A DNA stretch of 64,000 bases, taken from Kosakonia sp. H02 (GTDB lineage Bacteria; Pseudomonadota; Gammaproteobacteria; Enterobacterales; Enterobacteriaceae). The notes under the pieces are model-generated. The model made no database searches. It was given only the letters and a program-made list of their open reading frames with translations, and was not told the origin of the DNA. The number at the start of each line of letters is the position of its first letter. Within the stretch, counting starts at the first letter, position 1. This document shows positions 43,986-53,291 of the stretch, piece by piece. A program made the position numbers and the translations under genes. The stretch spans positions 1 through 64,000 of the forward strand of contig CP131915.1 in the NCBI GenBank assembly GCA_030704225.1, given 5' to 3'.

Positions 43986-46900
43986 TTACTCGACCGCTGG
44001 CGGCTTAGTTGCCGGAGCCGTGGCGGTGTGAGTGGCACTGTGACCGCCCGCAGCGCCTTTACCGTCGAAGTTGAAGCCCGGGCGAACCCAGTCGCTGTGA
44101 CGCGGCGCTTCCTGCACATACGCTGGCGCAGGCGCTTTGGTCATCGGCGCGGTGGCATGGCTGTGGGTGTCCACGGCTTTAACCGGCTCAACAACAGAAG
44201 GTGCGACCTGTACCGTTTCTTCAACCTTCACTGGTGCTGGCGTTTCTGCAACCGGGGCTGCAACAACGTCCTCTTCTTCTTTAGCCGGTTCGGCTTCTTC
44301 CGTAACTTCTTCGGCGACCGTACGATCTTCCTCAGCAATCAGCTGCGGTTGTTCGTCTACCGGCGTCGCGATAGCTTCCGGATGCGTGGTTTCCACCGCT
44401 ACCGGCTCTGGTTCAGCAACCGGTGCCTGCGGTTCAACCACTTCTGGCTGCGTGCTTTCAACCGGCGCTTGCGGCTCAACGACATCCACCTGCGGATTGC
44501 TGACAAGCTGCGCTTCGGCAATGGCCGGGGCGATATCCTGATCAGGCGCGGTGTGCGGCTCAGCGACTTGCGCAAGGTTCTGCTGCACATCCTGCTGCTC
44601 TTCCTGGACACGTGAAACCGGGTAACGGACCCAGACTTTACCGGATGCCATTTCCGGCGAGGCGCAGGCAACGGTCAGCGGCATAGCAGACTGTAGCGGG
44701 TAACGCTCGTCACGGTAGCGGCGACGGCGCTGACCGCTCACACGCAGATGACGCGGGGAACGGCGTGAACGGCGCGGCATGGTGTTCTCACGCGCTTCAC
44801 CGTTTTCTTCCTGTTCCTGAACCGGAGCATTGTCAACCACGGCCGGCAGATCAACTTTCGCGACCTGCGTCCCTTGTTCCGGTGCTTCCTGTACAGGCGT
44901 TTCGTCGACAGCGACTTCTGCACGGTTATCATCGATGCGGACTTTTTGCGTCAGCTGGCGCTGTTTACGACGCGGCATCACCTGGACGCGCTCTTCCTGT
45001 TCAGTTTCCTGCACAGGCTGCTCATCACGGTTCAGCTCTTTAACATCCTGCTGTGCCTGACGTTTGTCATCATTACGGCGACGGTTGCGTTCACGACGCG
45101 GCTGTTGCTGCTGCTCGTCACGGGATTTCGCTTTATCCGACTCTTCTGTTGTAGCGGCCTGACGAAGCTCGCGGTTTTCTGCGTTCTGCTGCGGTTTTTC
45201 ACGGCGGTTGCGGCGGTTATCTTCGCGACCTTCGCGGTTTTCACGGCCTTCACGCGCCTCATTACCTTCACCACGCGGATCGCGACGTTCATTACGATCG
45301 CGGCGATTGCTTTGACGTGGTTTACGGCGATCCTGCTGACGCTCGGGTTTATCGGCCTTTTTCTCTTCTTTCACTTCAACCGGTGCCGGGGTTTCTTCAC
45401 CCGCGAACAGGCCTTTCAGTGCAGAGACGAAACGGCTGAACAGACCCGGAGCCGCAGGTTGTGTCGCAGCAGGTTGTTTGGGTGCTGCTGGCGCCTGCGC
45501 CTGCGCTGGCGTTTGCGGTGCTGGCGGAACCTCTGGCATGACGAAGGTGGCAAGGGCCGGTTGCTCCGGCAATTTGCGCTCGGCAAACTCCTCTTCAGAC
45601 GGCATGGCCATCTCTTCTTCGTGCAGCTTCGGCAGCAAGTAGCTGAGTGTCGGCGTTTCTTCGCCTTTACGGACGCGCAGCACGGAGTAGTGCGGCGTTT
45701 CCATCTGGTCGTTCGGCACGATCACGCAGCGAACACCGCCCTGACGGGCTTCGATAGCGCTTACGGCGGCACGTTTTTCATTCAACAGATAAGAAGCGAC
45801 CGGCACAGGGACAATCGCATGCACTTCCTGGGTATTCTCTTTCAGCGCTTCTTCTTCAATCAGACGCAGAATCGACAGCGACAGGGATTCGTTGTCACGA
45901 ATGGTGCCGGTACCGCTACAGCGCGGGCACACATGGTGGCTGGATTCACCGAGTGACGGGCTCAGGCGCTGGCGGGACATCTCCAGCAGGCCGAAGCGGG
46001 AAATATGGCTTATCTGGATACGCGCACGATCCTGGCGCACCGCTTCGCGCAGACGGTTTTCCACCGCGCGCTGGTGGCGTACCGGGGTCATATCGATAAA
46101 GTCGATAACAATCAGGCCGCCGAGGTCGCGCAGGCGCAGCTGGCGAGCGATTTCATCTGCCGCTTCCAGGTTGGTGTTGAACGCCGTCTCTTCAATATCG
46201 CCACCGCGCGTTGCGCGAGCGGAGTTGATGTCGATGGCGGTTAGCGCTTCGGTGCTGTCGATAACGATAGAGCCGCCTGACGGCAGACGCACTTCGCGCT
46301 GGAAGGCGGATTCGATTTGCGACTCAATCTGGTAGTGGCTGAACAGCGGAATTTCACCGGTGTACAGTTTGATTTTGCTGCTGAAATCCGGACGGCCCAG
46401 TGCGGCGATATGCTGGCGAGCCAGCTCCAGCACTTTCGGGTTATCAATCAGGATTTCGCCAATGTCCTGGCGCAGATAGTCGCGGAACGCGCGAACAATC
46501 ACATTGCTTTCCTGATGGATCAGGAACGGAGCAGGGCGGCTTTCGGCCGCTTTCTGGATGGCTTCCCAGTGTTTCAGGCGGAAGCTCAGATCCCATTGCA
46601 GCGCTTCGGCGGATTTGCCCACGCCCGCGGTGCGTACGATAAGACCCATGCCGTCTGGCAGTTCCAGACTTGACAGCGCTTCTTTCAGCTCGGTGCGATC
46701 GTCGCCTTCAATGCGACGAGAAATGCCACCCGCGCGCGGGTTGTTTGGCATCAGCACCAGGTAGCTACCGGCGAGGCTAATAAAGGTGGTCAGCGCCGCG
46801 CCTTTGTTGCCGCGCTCTTCTTTGTCGATCTGGACGATGACTTCCTGGCCTTCACGCAGCACGTCTTTGATGTTCGGACGGCCATGCGCGTTGTAGTTGG

Positions 46901-47138
46901 CGGGGAAGTATTCGCGGGCGATCTCTTTGAGGGGGAGGAAACCGTGACGTTCAGCGCCGTAATCAACGAAAGCAGCTTCAAGACTCGGTTCAATGCGGGT
47001 GATTTTACCTTTGTAGATGTTGGCTTTTTTCTGTTCGTGCCCCGGGCTTTCAATATCCAGGTCGTACAGACGTTGACCATCAACAAGTGCGACACGCAAC
47101 TCTTCTTGCTGAGTTGCGTTGATTAACATTCTTTTCAT
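43986..47138 (-). CDS. rne: Ribonuclease E
   Basis: 1050 residues (1061 in E. coli). N-terminal half: S1 domain (ANIYKGKITRIEPSLEAAFVDYG), 5'-sensor, DNase-I-like catalytic site with the metal-binding Asp in TALTAIDINSA and LIVIDFIDM, and the zinc-link CPRCSGTG near 404. The C-terminal half is the disordered degradosome scaffold: membrane-binding helix PGLFSRFVSALKGLF near 570-585, Arg-rich RNA-binding stretches (RRKPRQSNRRDRNERRD), a Pro/Glu/Val-rich linker with the unit VVEPQAPV twice, and the terminal PNPase-binding segment (VRPGFNFDGKGAAGG). It starts mRNA decay and processes rRNA and tRNA. Confidence 0.97.
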   Translation of the reverse strand: MKRMLINATQQEELRVALVDGQRLYDLDIESPGHEQKKANIYKGKITRIEPSLEAAFVDYGAERHGFLPLKEIAREYFPANYNAHGRPNIKDVLREGQEVIVQIDKEERGNKGAALTTFISLAGSYLVLMPNNPRAGGISRRIEGDDRTELKEALSSLELPDGMGLIVRTAGVGKSAEALQWDLSFRLKHWEAIQKAAESRPAPFLIHQESNVIVRAFRDYLRQDIGEILIDNPKVLELARQHIAALGRPDFSSKIKLYTGEIPLFSHYQIESQIESAFQREVRLPSGGSIVIDSTEALTAIDINSARATRGGDIEETAFNTNLEAADEIARQLRLRDLGGLIVIDFIDMTPVRHQRAVENRLREAVRQDRARIQISHISRFGLLEMSRQRLSPSLGESSHHVCPRCSGTGTIRDNESLSLSILRLIEEEALKENTQEVHAIVPVPVASYLLNEKRAAVSAIEARQGGVRCVIVPNDQMETPHYSVLRVRKGEETPTLSYLLPKLHEEEMAMPSEEEFAERKLPEQPALATFVMPEVPPAPQTPAQAQAPAAPKQPAATQPAAPGLFSRFVSALKGLFAGEETPAPVEVKEEKKADKPERQQDRRKPRQSNRRDRNERRDPRGEGNEAREGRENREGREDNRRNRREKPQQNAENRELRQAATTEESDKAKSRDEQQQQPRRERNRRRNDDKRQAQQDVKELNRDEQPVQETEQEERVQVMPRRKQRQLTQKVRIDDNRAEVAVDETPVQEAPEQGTQVAKVDLPAVVDNAPVQEQEENGEARENTMPRRSRRSPRHLRVSGQRRRRYRDERYPLQSAMPLTVACASPEMASGKVWVRYPVSRVQEEQQDVQQNLAQVAEPHTAPDQDIAPAIAEAQLVSNPQVDVVEPQAPVESTQPEVVEPQAPVAEPEPVAVETTHPEAIATPVDEQPQLIAEEDRTVAEEVTEEAEPAKEEEDVVAAPVAETPAPVKVEETVQVAPSVVEPVKAVDTHSHATAPMTKAPAPAYVQEAPRHSDWVRPGFNFDGKGAAGGHSATHTATAPATKPPAVE

Positions 47139-47500
47139 CGTAACTTACTCATTATTCTTACATTGACGACTAAGCTGCGGGCAAGATAACGCCTTTCCGG
47201 GGGAGAACCGATGGCCTCGAGACTATTTCACGTCGCCAACCTCACGGTTGTCGCTCGCTTAAGAGGCGCAGTGTGTCGGTTGCCTGCATTTCCTGTGGAA
47301 ATACAGCGCAATTATCAGGGGAACAGCCTGGGAAAAACTCTCCAGAGAAGATTCCATCTACCGGTAAGGACTGCAACCCGCAGCCCGCTAACTGCCTGAA
47401 AGTTCAATACGTCTTACGCCATTGCTGCGTGTATGATCGGACAGGCAAAACTGGTCATTCCGCTCATTTACTTGTTTTAGCAAAATTCAACACGGAAAAC
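47139..47500 (-). promoter_or_regulatory. rne 5' untranslated leader (autoregulatory)
   Basis: The rne-rluC gap is 572 bases, and none of it encodes a convincing protein on the minus strand. In E. coli a leader of about 360 bases forms conserved hairpins by which RNase E cleaves and limits its own mRNA. The same layout is seen here, with stem-forming segments around 47190-47270. Individual hairpin borders and the transcription start were not resolved. An antisense frame (47273-47593) corresponds by position to the doubtful E. coli ORF yceQ. Confidence 0.65.
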
Positions 47501-47710
47501 GGCAACATTATTCCTTGCCAACCCTGTTATAGCAAGCTGACTTTTACCATTTATCACCCGGTTACTCACAGTTTTTTCACCTTTGACCGGTGATTGGTTT
47601 AATAACCGCCGAATCAACTGTGTCAAACCGTGTTTACCGGATGCGAATGTAAATATAAGCATAGAAAAATGAGTGGCGCTAATCATCGCGCCTATTTAGA
47701 ATCGCCTCCC

Positions 47711-48664
47711 ATGAAAACTGAGACACCATCCGTAAAATTTGTTGCTATCACTGCTGACGAAGCGGGGCAACGCATCGATAACTTTTTGCGTACGCAATTA
47801 AAAGGCGTACCGAAAAGCATGATCTACCGTATTTTGCGCAAAGGCGAAGTACGAGTGAATAAAAAACGCGTAAAACCAGAATATAAACTGGAAGCCGGCG
47901 ATGAAATTCGCATTCCACCTGTGCGCGTAGCCGAAAAAGAAGACGAGGCGGTTTCACCGCACCTGCAAAAAGTTGCTCAATTAAGCGATGTTATCCTCTA
48001 CGAAGACGATCATATTCTGGTGCTGAATAAACCCTCCGGCACAGCGGTGCATGGTGGTAGCGGTCTGAGTTTTGGCGTTATCGAAGGTTTGCGCGCGTTG
48101 CGTCCTGAAGCCCGCTTCCTTGAACTGGTGCATCGCCTCGATCGCGATACGTCCGGCGTGCTGCTGGTGGCAAAAAAGCGCTCGGCGCTGCGTTCGCTGC
48201 ATGAGCAACTGCGCGGTAAAGATATGCAGAAAGATTACCTGGCGCTGGTGCGCGGACAGTGGCAGTCCCATGTCAAAGTGGTGCAGGCTCCGCTACTGAA
48301 AAATATTCTGCAAAGCGGTGAACGCATTGTGCGGGTCAATAGCAAAGGCAAACCCTCGGAAACGCGGTTTAAGGTGGAAGAGCGCTATGAGTTCGCGACG
48401 CTGGTGCGTTGCAGCCCGGTAACCGGACGTACACATCAGATTCGCGTGCATACGCAACATGCCGGGCATCCGATTGCCTTTGACGATCGCTATGGCGACC
48501 GCGAATTTGATAAACAACTGGCATCAACCGGCCTGTCGCGTCTGTTCCTGCACGCAGCGGCGCTGAAATTTACCCATCCGGGCACCGGTGAGACGCTGCG
48601 CATTGAAGCGCCCCTTGATAACGCGCTGAAACACTGCCTGAACGTGCTGCGTAACGCCAAATAA
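47711..48664 (+). CDS. rluC: 23S rRNA pseudouridine synthase RluC
   Basis: 317 residues from MKTETPSVKFVAIT; a start 27 codons upstream would add unrelated sequence. N-terminal S4 domain (GQRIDNFLRTQLKGVPKSMIYRILRKGEVRVN) and a RluA-type catalytic domain with the HRLDRDTSGVLL motif containing the catalytic Asp near residue 144. It modifies U955, U2504 and U2580 in E. coli numbering. Divergent from rne. Confidence 0.96.
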   Translation: MKTETPSVKFVAITADEAGQRIDNFLRTQLKGVPKSMIYRILRKGEVRVNKKRVKPEYKLEAGDEIRIPPVRVAEKEDEAVSPHLQKVAQLSDVILYEDDHILVLNKPSGTAVHGGSGLSFGVIEGLRALRPEARFLELVHRLDRDTSGVLLVAKKRSALRSLHEQLRGKDMQKDYLALVRGQWQSHVKVVQAPLLKNILQSGERIVRVNSKGKPSETRFKVEERYEFATLVRCSPVTGRTHQIRVHTQHAGHPIAFDDRYGDREFDKQLASTGLSRLFLHAAALKFTHPGTGETLRIEAPLDNALKHCLNVLRNAK

Positions 48665-48670
48665 GGTTTT

Positions 48671-48690
48671 CCCCTCCTGAGCAGGAGGGG
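48671..48690. terminator. Hairpin between rluC and yceF
   Basis: CCCCTCCT / AGGAGGGG, 8-bp stem with loop GAGC, 6 bases after the rluC stop. No T-run follows in either direction, so its terminator function is uncertain. Confidence 0.5.
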
Positions 48691-48766
48691 AGACGTTTAA
48701 GGTTTGAGTCCCCTTATCCCGGCGTACTTTCTCAAAAGCTTCCAGCAAACTGCTTTCGTTAAAGTA

Positions 48767-49351
48767 TTAGCTTAATAAAGGGTTACATTGCTCGCGTCTG
48801 AGCATTTGACACAGAGCGATCAGCGGTAAACCCACCAGAGTATTCGGATCGCGTCCTTCAAGGCGTTCAAACAGTGCGATGCCTAAACCTTCGCTTTTGA
48901 AACTGCCTGCGCAATTGAGCGGGCGCTCTTTACGCACATAATCGTCAATTTCTTGCTCATTTAAATGACGAAAATGAACGTCAAAGGGTTCGCATTCGGT
49001 CTGAAGATGACCGGTTTCTGAATTAAACAGCGCCAGGCCCGTATAAAAAGTGACAATATTTCCGCTCGCTTTTATAAGCTGTTGGCGTGCATTTTCTTCC
49101 GTATGAGGTTTGCCGGTAATTTCCCCGTTGAGCACGCACACCTGATCGGAACCAATAATCAGATGTTGCGGATATTTTTGTGCCAGTGATTGCGCTTTCT
49201 CCCGGGCGAGGCGCAGCACCAGGTGGCGTGGTGCTTCACCTGCATGAGGTGTTTCGTCTGTTTGCGGTGCGGCGCATTCAAACGGTAAACCGAGTTTTTC
49301 CAGCAGGGTGCGGCGATAAGGTGACGTTGAAGCAAGAATAATAGGCAACAT
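48767..49351 (-). CDS. yceF: 7-methyl-GTP pyrophosphatase (Maf family) YceF
   Basis: 194 residues. Maf-family nucleotide pyrophosphatase of the YceF type, which hydrolyses m7GTP to m7GMP as a house-cleaning step. ILASTSPYRRTLLEKLGL, the SDQVC segment with the catalytic Asp, and the KPHTEENARQQL block match the family. Divergent from yceD. Confidence 0.94.
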   Translation of the reverse strand: MLPIILASTSPYRRTLLEKLGLPFECAAPQTDETPHAGEAPRHLVLRLAREKAQSLAQKYPQHLIIGSDQVCVLNGEITGKPHTEENARQQLIKASGNIVTFYTGLALFNSETGHLQTECEPFDVHFRHLNEQEIDDYVRKERPLNCAGSFKSEGLGIALFERLEGRDPNTLVGLPLIALCQMLRREQCNPLLS

Positions 49352-49492
49352 ATTTTTTCCACCAAATATGGCTTAACCATGACAGGCAAATTAAACTGTA
49401 GGCCGCAATGTGTGCGAATTATTGGCAAAAGGCAACCTCAGGCTGCCTTTTTCTTTGACTCTATGACGTTACAAAGTTAATATGCGCGCCCT

Positions 49493-50014
49493 ATGCAAAA
49501 GGTAAAATTACCCCTGACTCTTGACCCGGTTCGTACGGCTCAAAAACGCCTTGATTACGAGGGTATCTATACCCCCGATCAGGCTGAGCGCGTCGCCGAG
49601 TCTGTAGCCAGCGTAGACAGTGATGTGGAGTGCTCCATGTCGTTCGTTATCGATAACCAACGTCTTGCGGTATTAACCGGTGATGCGAAAGTTACGGTAT
49701 CGCTCGAGTGCCAGCGCTGCGGGAAACCGTTCACCCATCAGGTTTACACAACGTATTGTTTTAGTCCTGTACGTTCAGACGAACAGGCTGAAGCACTGCC
49801 GGAAGCGTATGAGCCGATTGAGGTTAACGAATTCGGCGAAATCGATCTACTGGCGCTGGTTGAGGATGAAATCATTCTCTCCCTGCCTGTAGTTCCGGTG
49901 CACGATTCTGAACACTGTGAAGTGTCCGAGGCGGACATGGTCTTTGGGGAATTGCCTGATGAAGCGCAAAAACCAAATCCATTTGCCGTATTAGCCAGCT
50001 TAAAGCGTAAGTAA
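49493..50014 (+). CDS. yceD: YceD, 23S rRNA accumulation protein
   Basis: 173 residues, DUF177 family. The LECQRCGKPF (C-x2-C) motif lies near residues 66-75. In E. coli and plants the family is linked to 23S rRNA accumulation. It is always next to rpmF, here 16 bases upstream, and starts the yceD-rpmF-plsX-fab cluster. Confidence 0.94.
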   Translation: MQKVKLPLTLDPVRTAQKRLDYEGIYTPDQAERVAESVASVDSDVECSMSFVIDNQRLAVLTGDAKVTVSLECQRCGKPFTHQVYTTYCFSPVRSDEQAEALPEAYEPIEVNEFGEIDLLALVEDEIILSLPVVPVHDSEHCEVSEADMVFGELPDEAQKPNPFAVLASLKRK

Positions 50015-50030
50015 TTGAGGAGTAAGGTCC

Positions 50031-50204
50031 ATGGCCGTACAACAGAATAAACCAACCCGTTCCAAACGTGGCATGCGTCGTTCCCATGACGCGCTGACCG
50101 CAGTCACCAGCCTGTCTGTAGACAAAACCTCTGGTGAAACCCACCTGCGTCACCACATGACCGCCGACGGTTTCTACCGCGGTCGCAAGGTTATCACTAA
50201 GTAA
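50031..50204 (+). CDS. rpmF: 50S ribosomal protein L32
   Basis: 57 residues, the exact length of enterobacterial L32: MAVQQNKPTRSKRGMRRSHD at the start and FYRGRKVITK at the end. It is short and easily overlooked. GAGGAGTAAGG precedes the ATG. Confidence 0.98.
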   Translation: MAVQQNKPTRSKRGMRRSHDALTAVTSLSVDKTSGETHLRHHMTADGFYRGRKVITK

Positions 50205-50283
50205 TCGCGCGCAAGCGTGATGAAGCTTAGTGAGGATTTCCCCGCGTAAGCGGGGATAGACCGAACCAGGCTGCGACGATACC

Positions 50284-51372
50284 TTGACACGTCTAACCCT
50301 GGCGTTAGATGTCATGGGGGGGGATTTTGGTCCCTCCGTGACAGTGCCTGCAGCTTTGCAGGCACTGAATTCTAATTCGCAACTCAACCTTCTTTTAGTC
50401 GGCGATCCCGACGCCATCACGCCATTACTTGCCAAAGCTGATTTCGAGCAACGCTCCCGCTTGCTCATTGTCCCTGCACAGTCAGTTATTGCCAGTGATG
50501 CGCGCGCGGCGCAGGCGATCCGCAACAGTCGTGGCACATCGATGCGCGTAGCGCTTGAGCTGGTCAAAGAAGGGCGCGCCCAGGCTTGCGTAAGCGCAGG
50601 AAATACCGGTGCGCTAATGGGGCTGGCGAAAATGCTGCTCAAGCCGATTGAAGGCATTGAGCGTCCGGCGCTGGTGACGGTATTGCCGCATCAGCAAAAG
50701 GGCAAAACCGTCGTGCTGGATCTCGGCGCGAATGTGGATTGCGATAGTACTATGCTGGCACAGTTCGCCGTGATGGGGGCAGTAATGGCGGAAGAGATCC
50801 TTGAGATAGCTAATCCGCGCGTAGCCTTGCTCAATATTGGTGAAGAAGAGTCCAAAGGTCACGACAGTATTCGCGACGCCGCAGCGCTGCTACGGTCTGT
50901 TCCAACGATGAACTACATTGGTTATCTGGAAGCGAATGAATTATTAACCGGTAAAACGGATGTACTGGTTTGTGACGGTTTTACGGGAAACGTCACATTA
51001 AAAACAATGGAAGGTGTTGTCAGGATGTTTCTTTCGCTGCTGAAATCGCAGAGCGAAGGGAAAAAAAGGTCGTGGTGGCTGATTTTATTGAAGCGCTGGT
51101 TACAAAAAAGTCTGATAAAGCGATTCAGTCACCTGAACCCCGACCAGTATAATGGCGCCTGTCTGTTAGGATTGCGCGGCACTGTGATTAAGAGCCACGG
51201 TGCAGCCAATCAGCGAGCATTTAGCGTCGCGATTGAACAGGCAGTGCAGGCGGTGCAGCGGCAGGTGCCACAACGGATTGCCGCTCGCCTGGAATCTGTG
51301 TACATACACGCTGTTTCGTCCGTACAGAACAACGAAAATCAGAACGTATGTATATTACCCAAGAGTGACTGA
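50284..51372 (+). CDS. plsX: Phosphate acyltransferase PlsX
   Basis: 362 residues, beginning at TTG 50284 as in E. coli. PlsX turns acyl-ACP and phosphate into acyl-phosphate, the donor for PlsY in phospholipid synthesis. LDVMGGDFGPSVTV, VSAGNTGALMGLA, VLDLGANVDC and DGFTGNVTLKTMEGV are conserved. After RIAARLESVY the last 21 residues (IHAVSSVQNNENQNVCILPKSD) share nothing with the E. coli tail, and the frame reads on to 6 bases before fabH. An 8-G tract codes for the MGGD motif. Confidence 0.95.
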   Translation: MTRLTLALDVMGGDFGPSVTVPAALQALNSNSQLNLLLVGDPDAITPLLAKADFEQRSRLLIVPAQSVIASDARAAQAIRNSRGTSMRVALELVKEGRAQACVSAGNTGALMGLAKMLLKPIEGIERPALVTVLPHQQKGKTVVLDLGANVDCDSTMLAQFAVMGAVMAEEILEIANPRVALLNIGEEESKGHDSIRDAAALLRSVPTMNYIGYLEANELLTGKTDVLVCDGFTGNVTLKTMEGVVRMFLSLLKSQSEGKKRSWWLILLKRWLQKSLIKRFSHLNPDQYNGACLLGLRGTVIKSHGAANQRAFSVAIEQAVQAVQRQVPQRIAARLESVYIHAVSSVQNNENQNVCILPKSD

Positions 51373-51378
51373 GCGCAC

Positions 51379-52332
51379 ATGTATACGAAGATTATTGGTA
51401 CCGGCAGTTATCTGCCAGAGCAGGTTCGAACAAACGCCGATTTAGAAAAAATGGTGGACACCTCTGATGAGTGGATTGTCAGCCGCACAGGGATCCGTGA
51501 GCGTCGTATTGCTGCGGCACACGAAACTGTCTCGACCATGGGCTTTGAGGCCGCTAAACGCGCGCTGGAAATGGCCGGCATCGATAACGATCAAATTGGC
51601 TTAATCATTGTTGCGACGACATCCGCAACACACGCTTTTCCGAGCGCGGCATGCCAGATCCAGAACTTGCTGGGCATCAAAGGCTGTCCGGCATTTGATG
51701 TAGCAGCTGCCTGCGCGGGCTTTACTTATGCGCTGAGCATTGCCGATCAATACGTTAAATCTGGCGCAGTGAATTATGCGCTGGTGATTGGTTCCGATGT
51801 GCTGGCTCGTACATTGGATCCTGAAGATCGCGGTACGATTATTCTTTTCGGCGACGGTGCAGGTGCTGCGGTGCTGGGAGCCTCTCAAGAGCCCGGTATT
51901 ATCTCAACGCATATGCACGCTGACGGAAGCTATGGCGAGCTGTTAACGCTGCCGAACCTCGATCGTGTTAAACCGGAAAATTCGACCTGGCTGACGATGG
52001 CCGGTAACGAAGTGTTTAAAGTTGCAGTTACCGAACTGGCACGAATTGTTGATGAAACCTTAGAGGCCAACAATCTCGAGCGCAGCGAACTGGATTGGCT
52101 GGTGCCGCACCAGGCGAATCTGCGCATTATCAGCGCGACGGCGAAAAAACTCGGCATGTCGATGGATAATGTGGTGGTAACACTGGATCGCCACGGCAAT
52201 ACCTCTGCGGCCTCTGTTCCCAGCGCACTGGATGAAGCGGTACGCGATGGGCGCATTAAACCTGGACAGTTGGTGCTGCTTGAAGCATTTGGCGGCGGGT
52301 TTACCTGGGGTTCCGCGCTGGTTCGTTTCTAA
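51379..52332 (+). CDS. fabH: 3-oxoacyl-ACP synthase III
   Basis: 317 residues. FabH condenses acetyl-CoA with malonyl-ACP to start fatty acid synthesis. The catalytic triad is visible: Cys112 (AAACAGF), His near 244 (VPHQANLRI) and Asn near 274 (RHGNTSAAS). TSDEWIVSRTGIRERRI is family-typical. Only 6 bases follow plsX. Confidence 0.97.
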   Translation: MYTKIIGTGSYLPEQVRTNADLEKMVDTSDEWIVSRTGIRERRIAAAHETVSTMGFEAAKRALEMAGIDNDQIGLIIVATTSATHAFPSAACQIQNLLGIKGCPAFDVAAACAGFTYALSIADQYVKSGAVNYALVIGSDVLARTLDPEDRGTIILFGDGAGAAVLGASQEPGIISTHMHADGSYGELLTLPNLDRVKPENSTWLTMAGNEVFKVAVTELARIVDETLEANNLERSELDWLVPHQANLRIISATAKKLGMSMDNVVVTLDRHGNTSAASVPSALDEAVRDGRIKPGQLVLLEAFGGGFTWGSALVRF

Positions 52333-52349
52333 GTATTAAGGATAAAAAG

Positions 52350-53279
52350 ATGACGCAATTCGCATTTGTGTTTCCGGGACAAGGTTCCCAGACCGTAGGT
52401 ATGCTGGCCGAAATGGCCGCAAGCTTTCCGGTTATCGAAGAGACCTTCCGTGAAGCTTCAGACGTGCTGGGCTATGATCTCTGGACGCTGGTGCAGCAAG
52501 GCTCGGCAGAAGAATTGAATAAAACCTGGCAGACTCAGCCGGCGCTTTTGACCGCATCCGTTGCGCTGTGGCGCGTATGGCAGCAGCAGGGCGGTAAAGC
52601 GCCTGCACTGATGGCAGGGCATAGCCTTGGCGAATATTCTGCGCTGGTTTGCGCAGGCGTGATTGCCTTTGCAGATGCGGTCCGTTTGGTTGAATTGCGC
52701 GGCAAATTTATGCAAGACGCCGTACCGGCAGGCACTGGCGCGATGTCAGCGATTATCGGTCTTGATGACGCTTCTATTGCAAAAGCCTGTGAAGAGTCTG
52801 CCGAAGGGCAAGTCGTCTCTCCGGTCAACTATAACTCGCCGGGTCAGGTAGTGATTGCGGGCCATAAAGAAGCCGTTGAGCGTGCAGGGGCAGCCTGTAA
52901 AGCGGCGGGAGCGAAACGCGCACTGCCGCTGCCGGTAAGCGTGCCATCCCATTGCGCGCTGATGAAACCTGCGGCTGAAAATCTCGCTGCCGAATTGAAA
53001 AACATCACTTTTAACGCACCGCAGATCCCGGTTGTCAATAACGTGGATGTGGCGTGCGAAACGACGCCAGAAGCCATTCGCGACGCGTTGGTGCGCCAGC
53101 TTTATAACCCGGTGCAATGGACGAAGAGCGTGGAGTTTATGGCGTCGCAGGGCGTTGAGCACCTGTATGAAGTTGGTCCGGGTAAGGTCCTCACCGGTCT
53201 GACAAAACGTATTGTTGACACCCTGACCGCTTCGGCTCTCAACGAGCCGGTAGCCATGTCAGAGGCACTTGCGCAATAA
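52350..53279 (+). CDS. fabD: Malonyl-CoA:ACP transacylase
   Basis: 309 residues, E. coli length. It loads malonyl groups on ACP. Nucleophile Ser92 in GHSLGEYSAL and the active-site His (VPSHCALM, near 201) are present; FPGQGSQ opens the protein. Eighteen bases after fabH, 12 before fabG. Confidence 0.97.
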   Translation: MTQFAFVFPGQGSQTVGMLAEMAASFPVIEETFREASDVLGYDLWTLVQQGSAEELNKTWQTQPALLTASVALWRVWQQQGGKAPALMAGHSLGEYSALVCAGVIAFADAVRLVELRGKFMQDAVPAGTGAMSAIIGLDDASIAKACEESAEGQVVSPVNYNSPGQVVIAGHKEAVERAGAACKAAGAKRALPLPVSVPSHCALMKPAAENLAAELKNITFNAPQIPVVNNVDVACETTPEAIRDALVRQLYNPVQWTKSVEFMASQGVEHLYEVGPGKVLTGLTKRIVDTLTASALNEPVAMSEALAQ

Positions 53280-53291
53280 AAGAGGAAAACC

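Noticed and set aside
44874..45956. Long plus-strand ORF of 360 codons inside rne
   Set aside because: Antisense shadow of the low-complexity RNase E scaffold; hydrophobic and Arg-rich composition arises from the complementary codons.
47273..47593. Protein-coding gene yceQ opposite the rne leader
   Set aside because: No domain, no good ribosome site, and the DNA is already constrained by the rne leader; recorded as a finding instead of a gene.
48524..48748. Minus-strand ORF overlapping the rluC 3' end
   Set aside because: Mostly antisense to a conserved gene, with no recognisable family and no ribosome site; its 5' part in the gap is too short to judge.
50314..50325. Frameshift at the 8-G tract in plsX
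   Set aside because: The frame is intact across it and encodes the conserved MGGD motif; only a possible sequencing or slippage hot spot.
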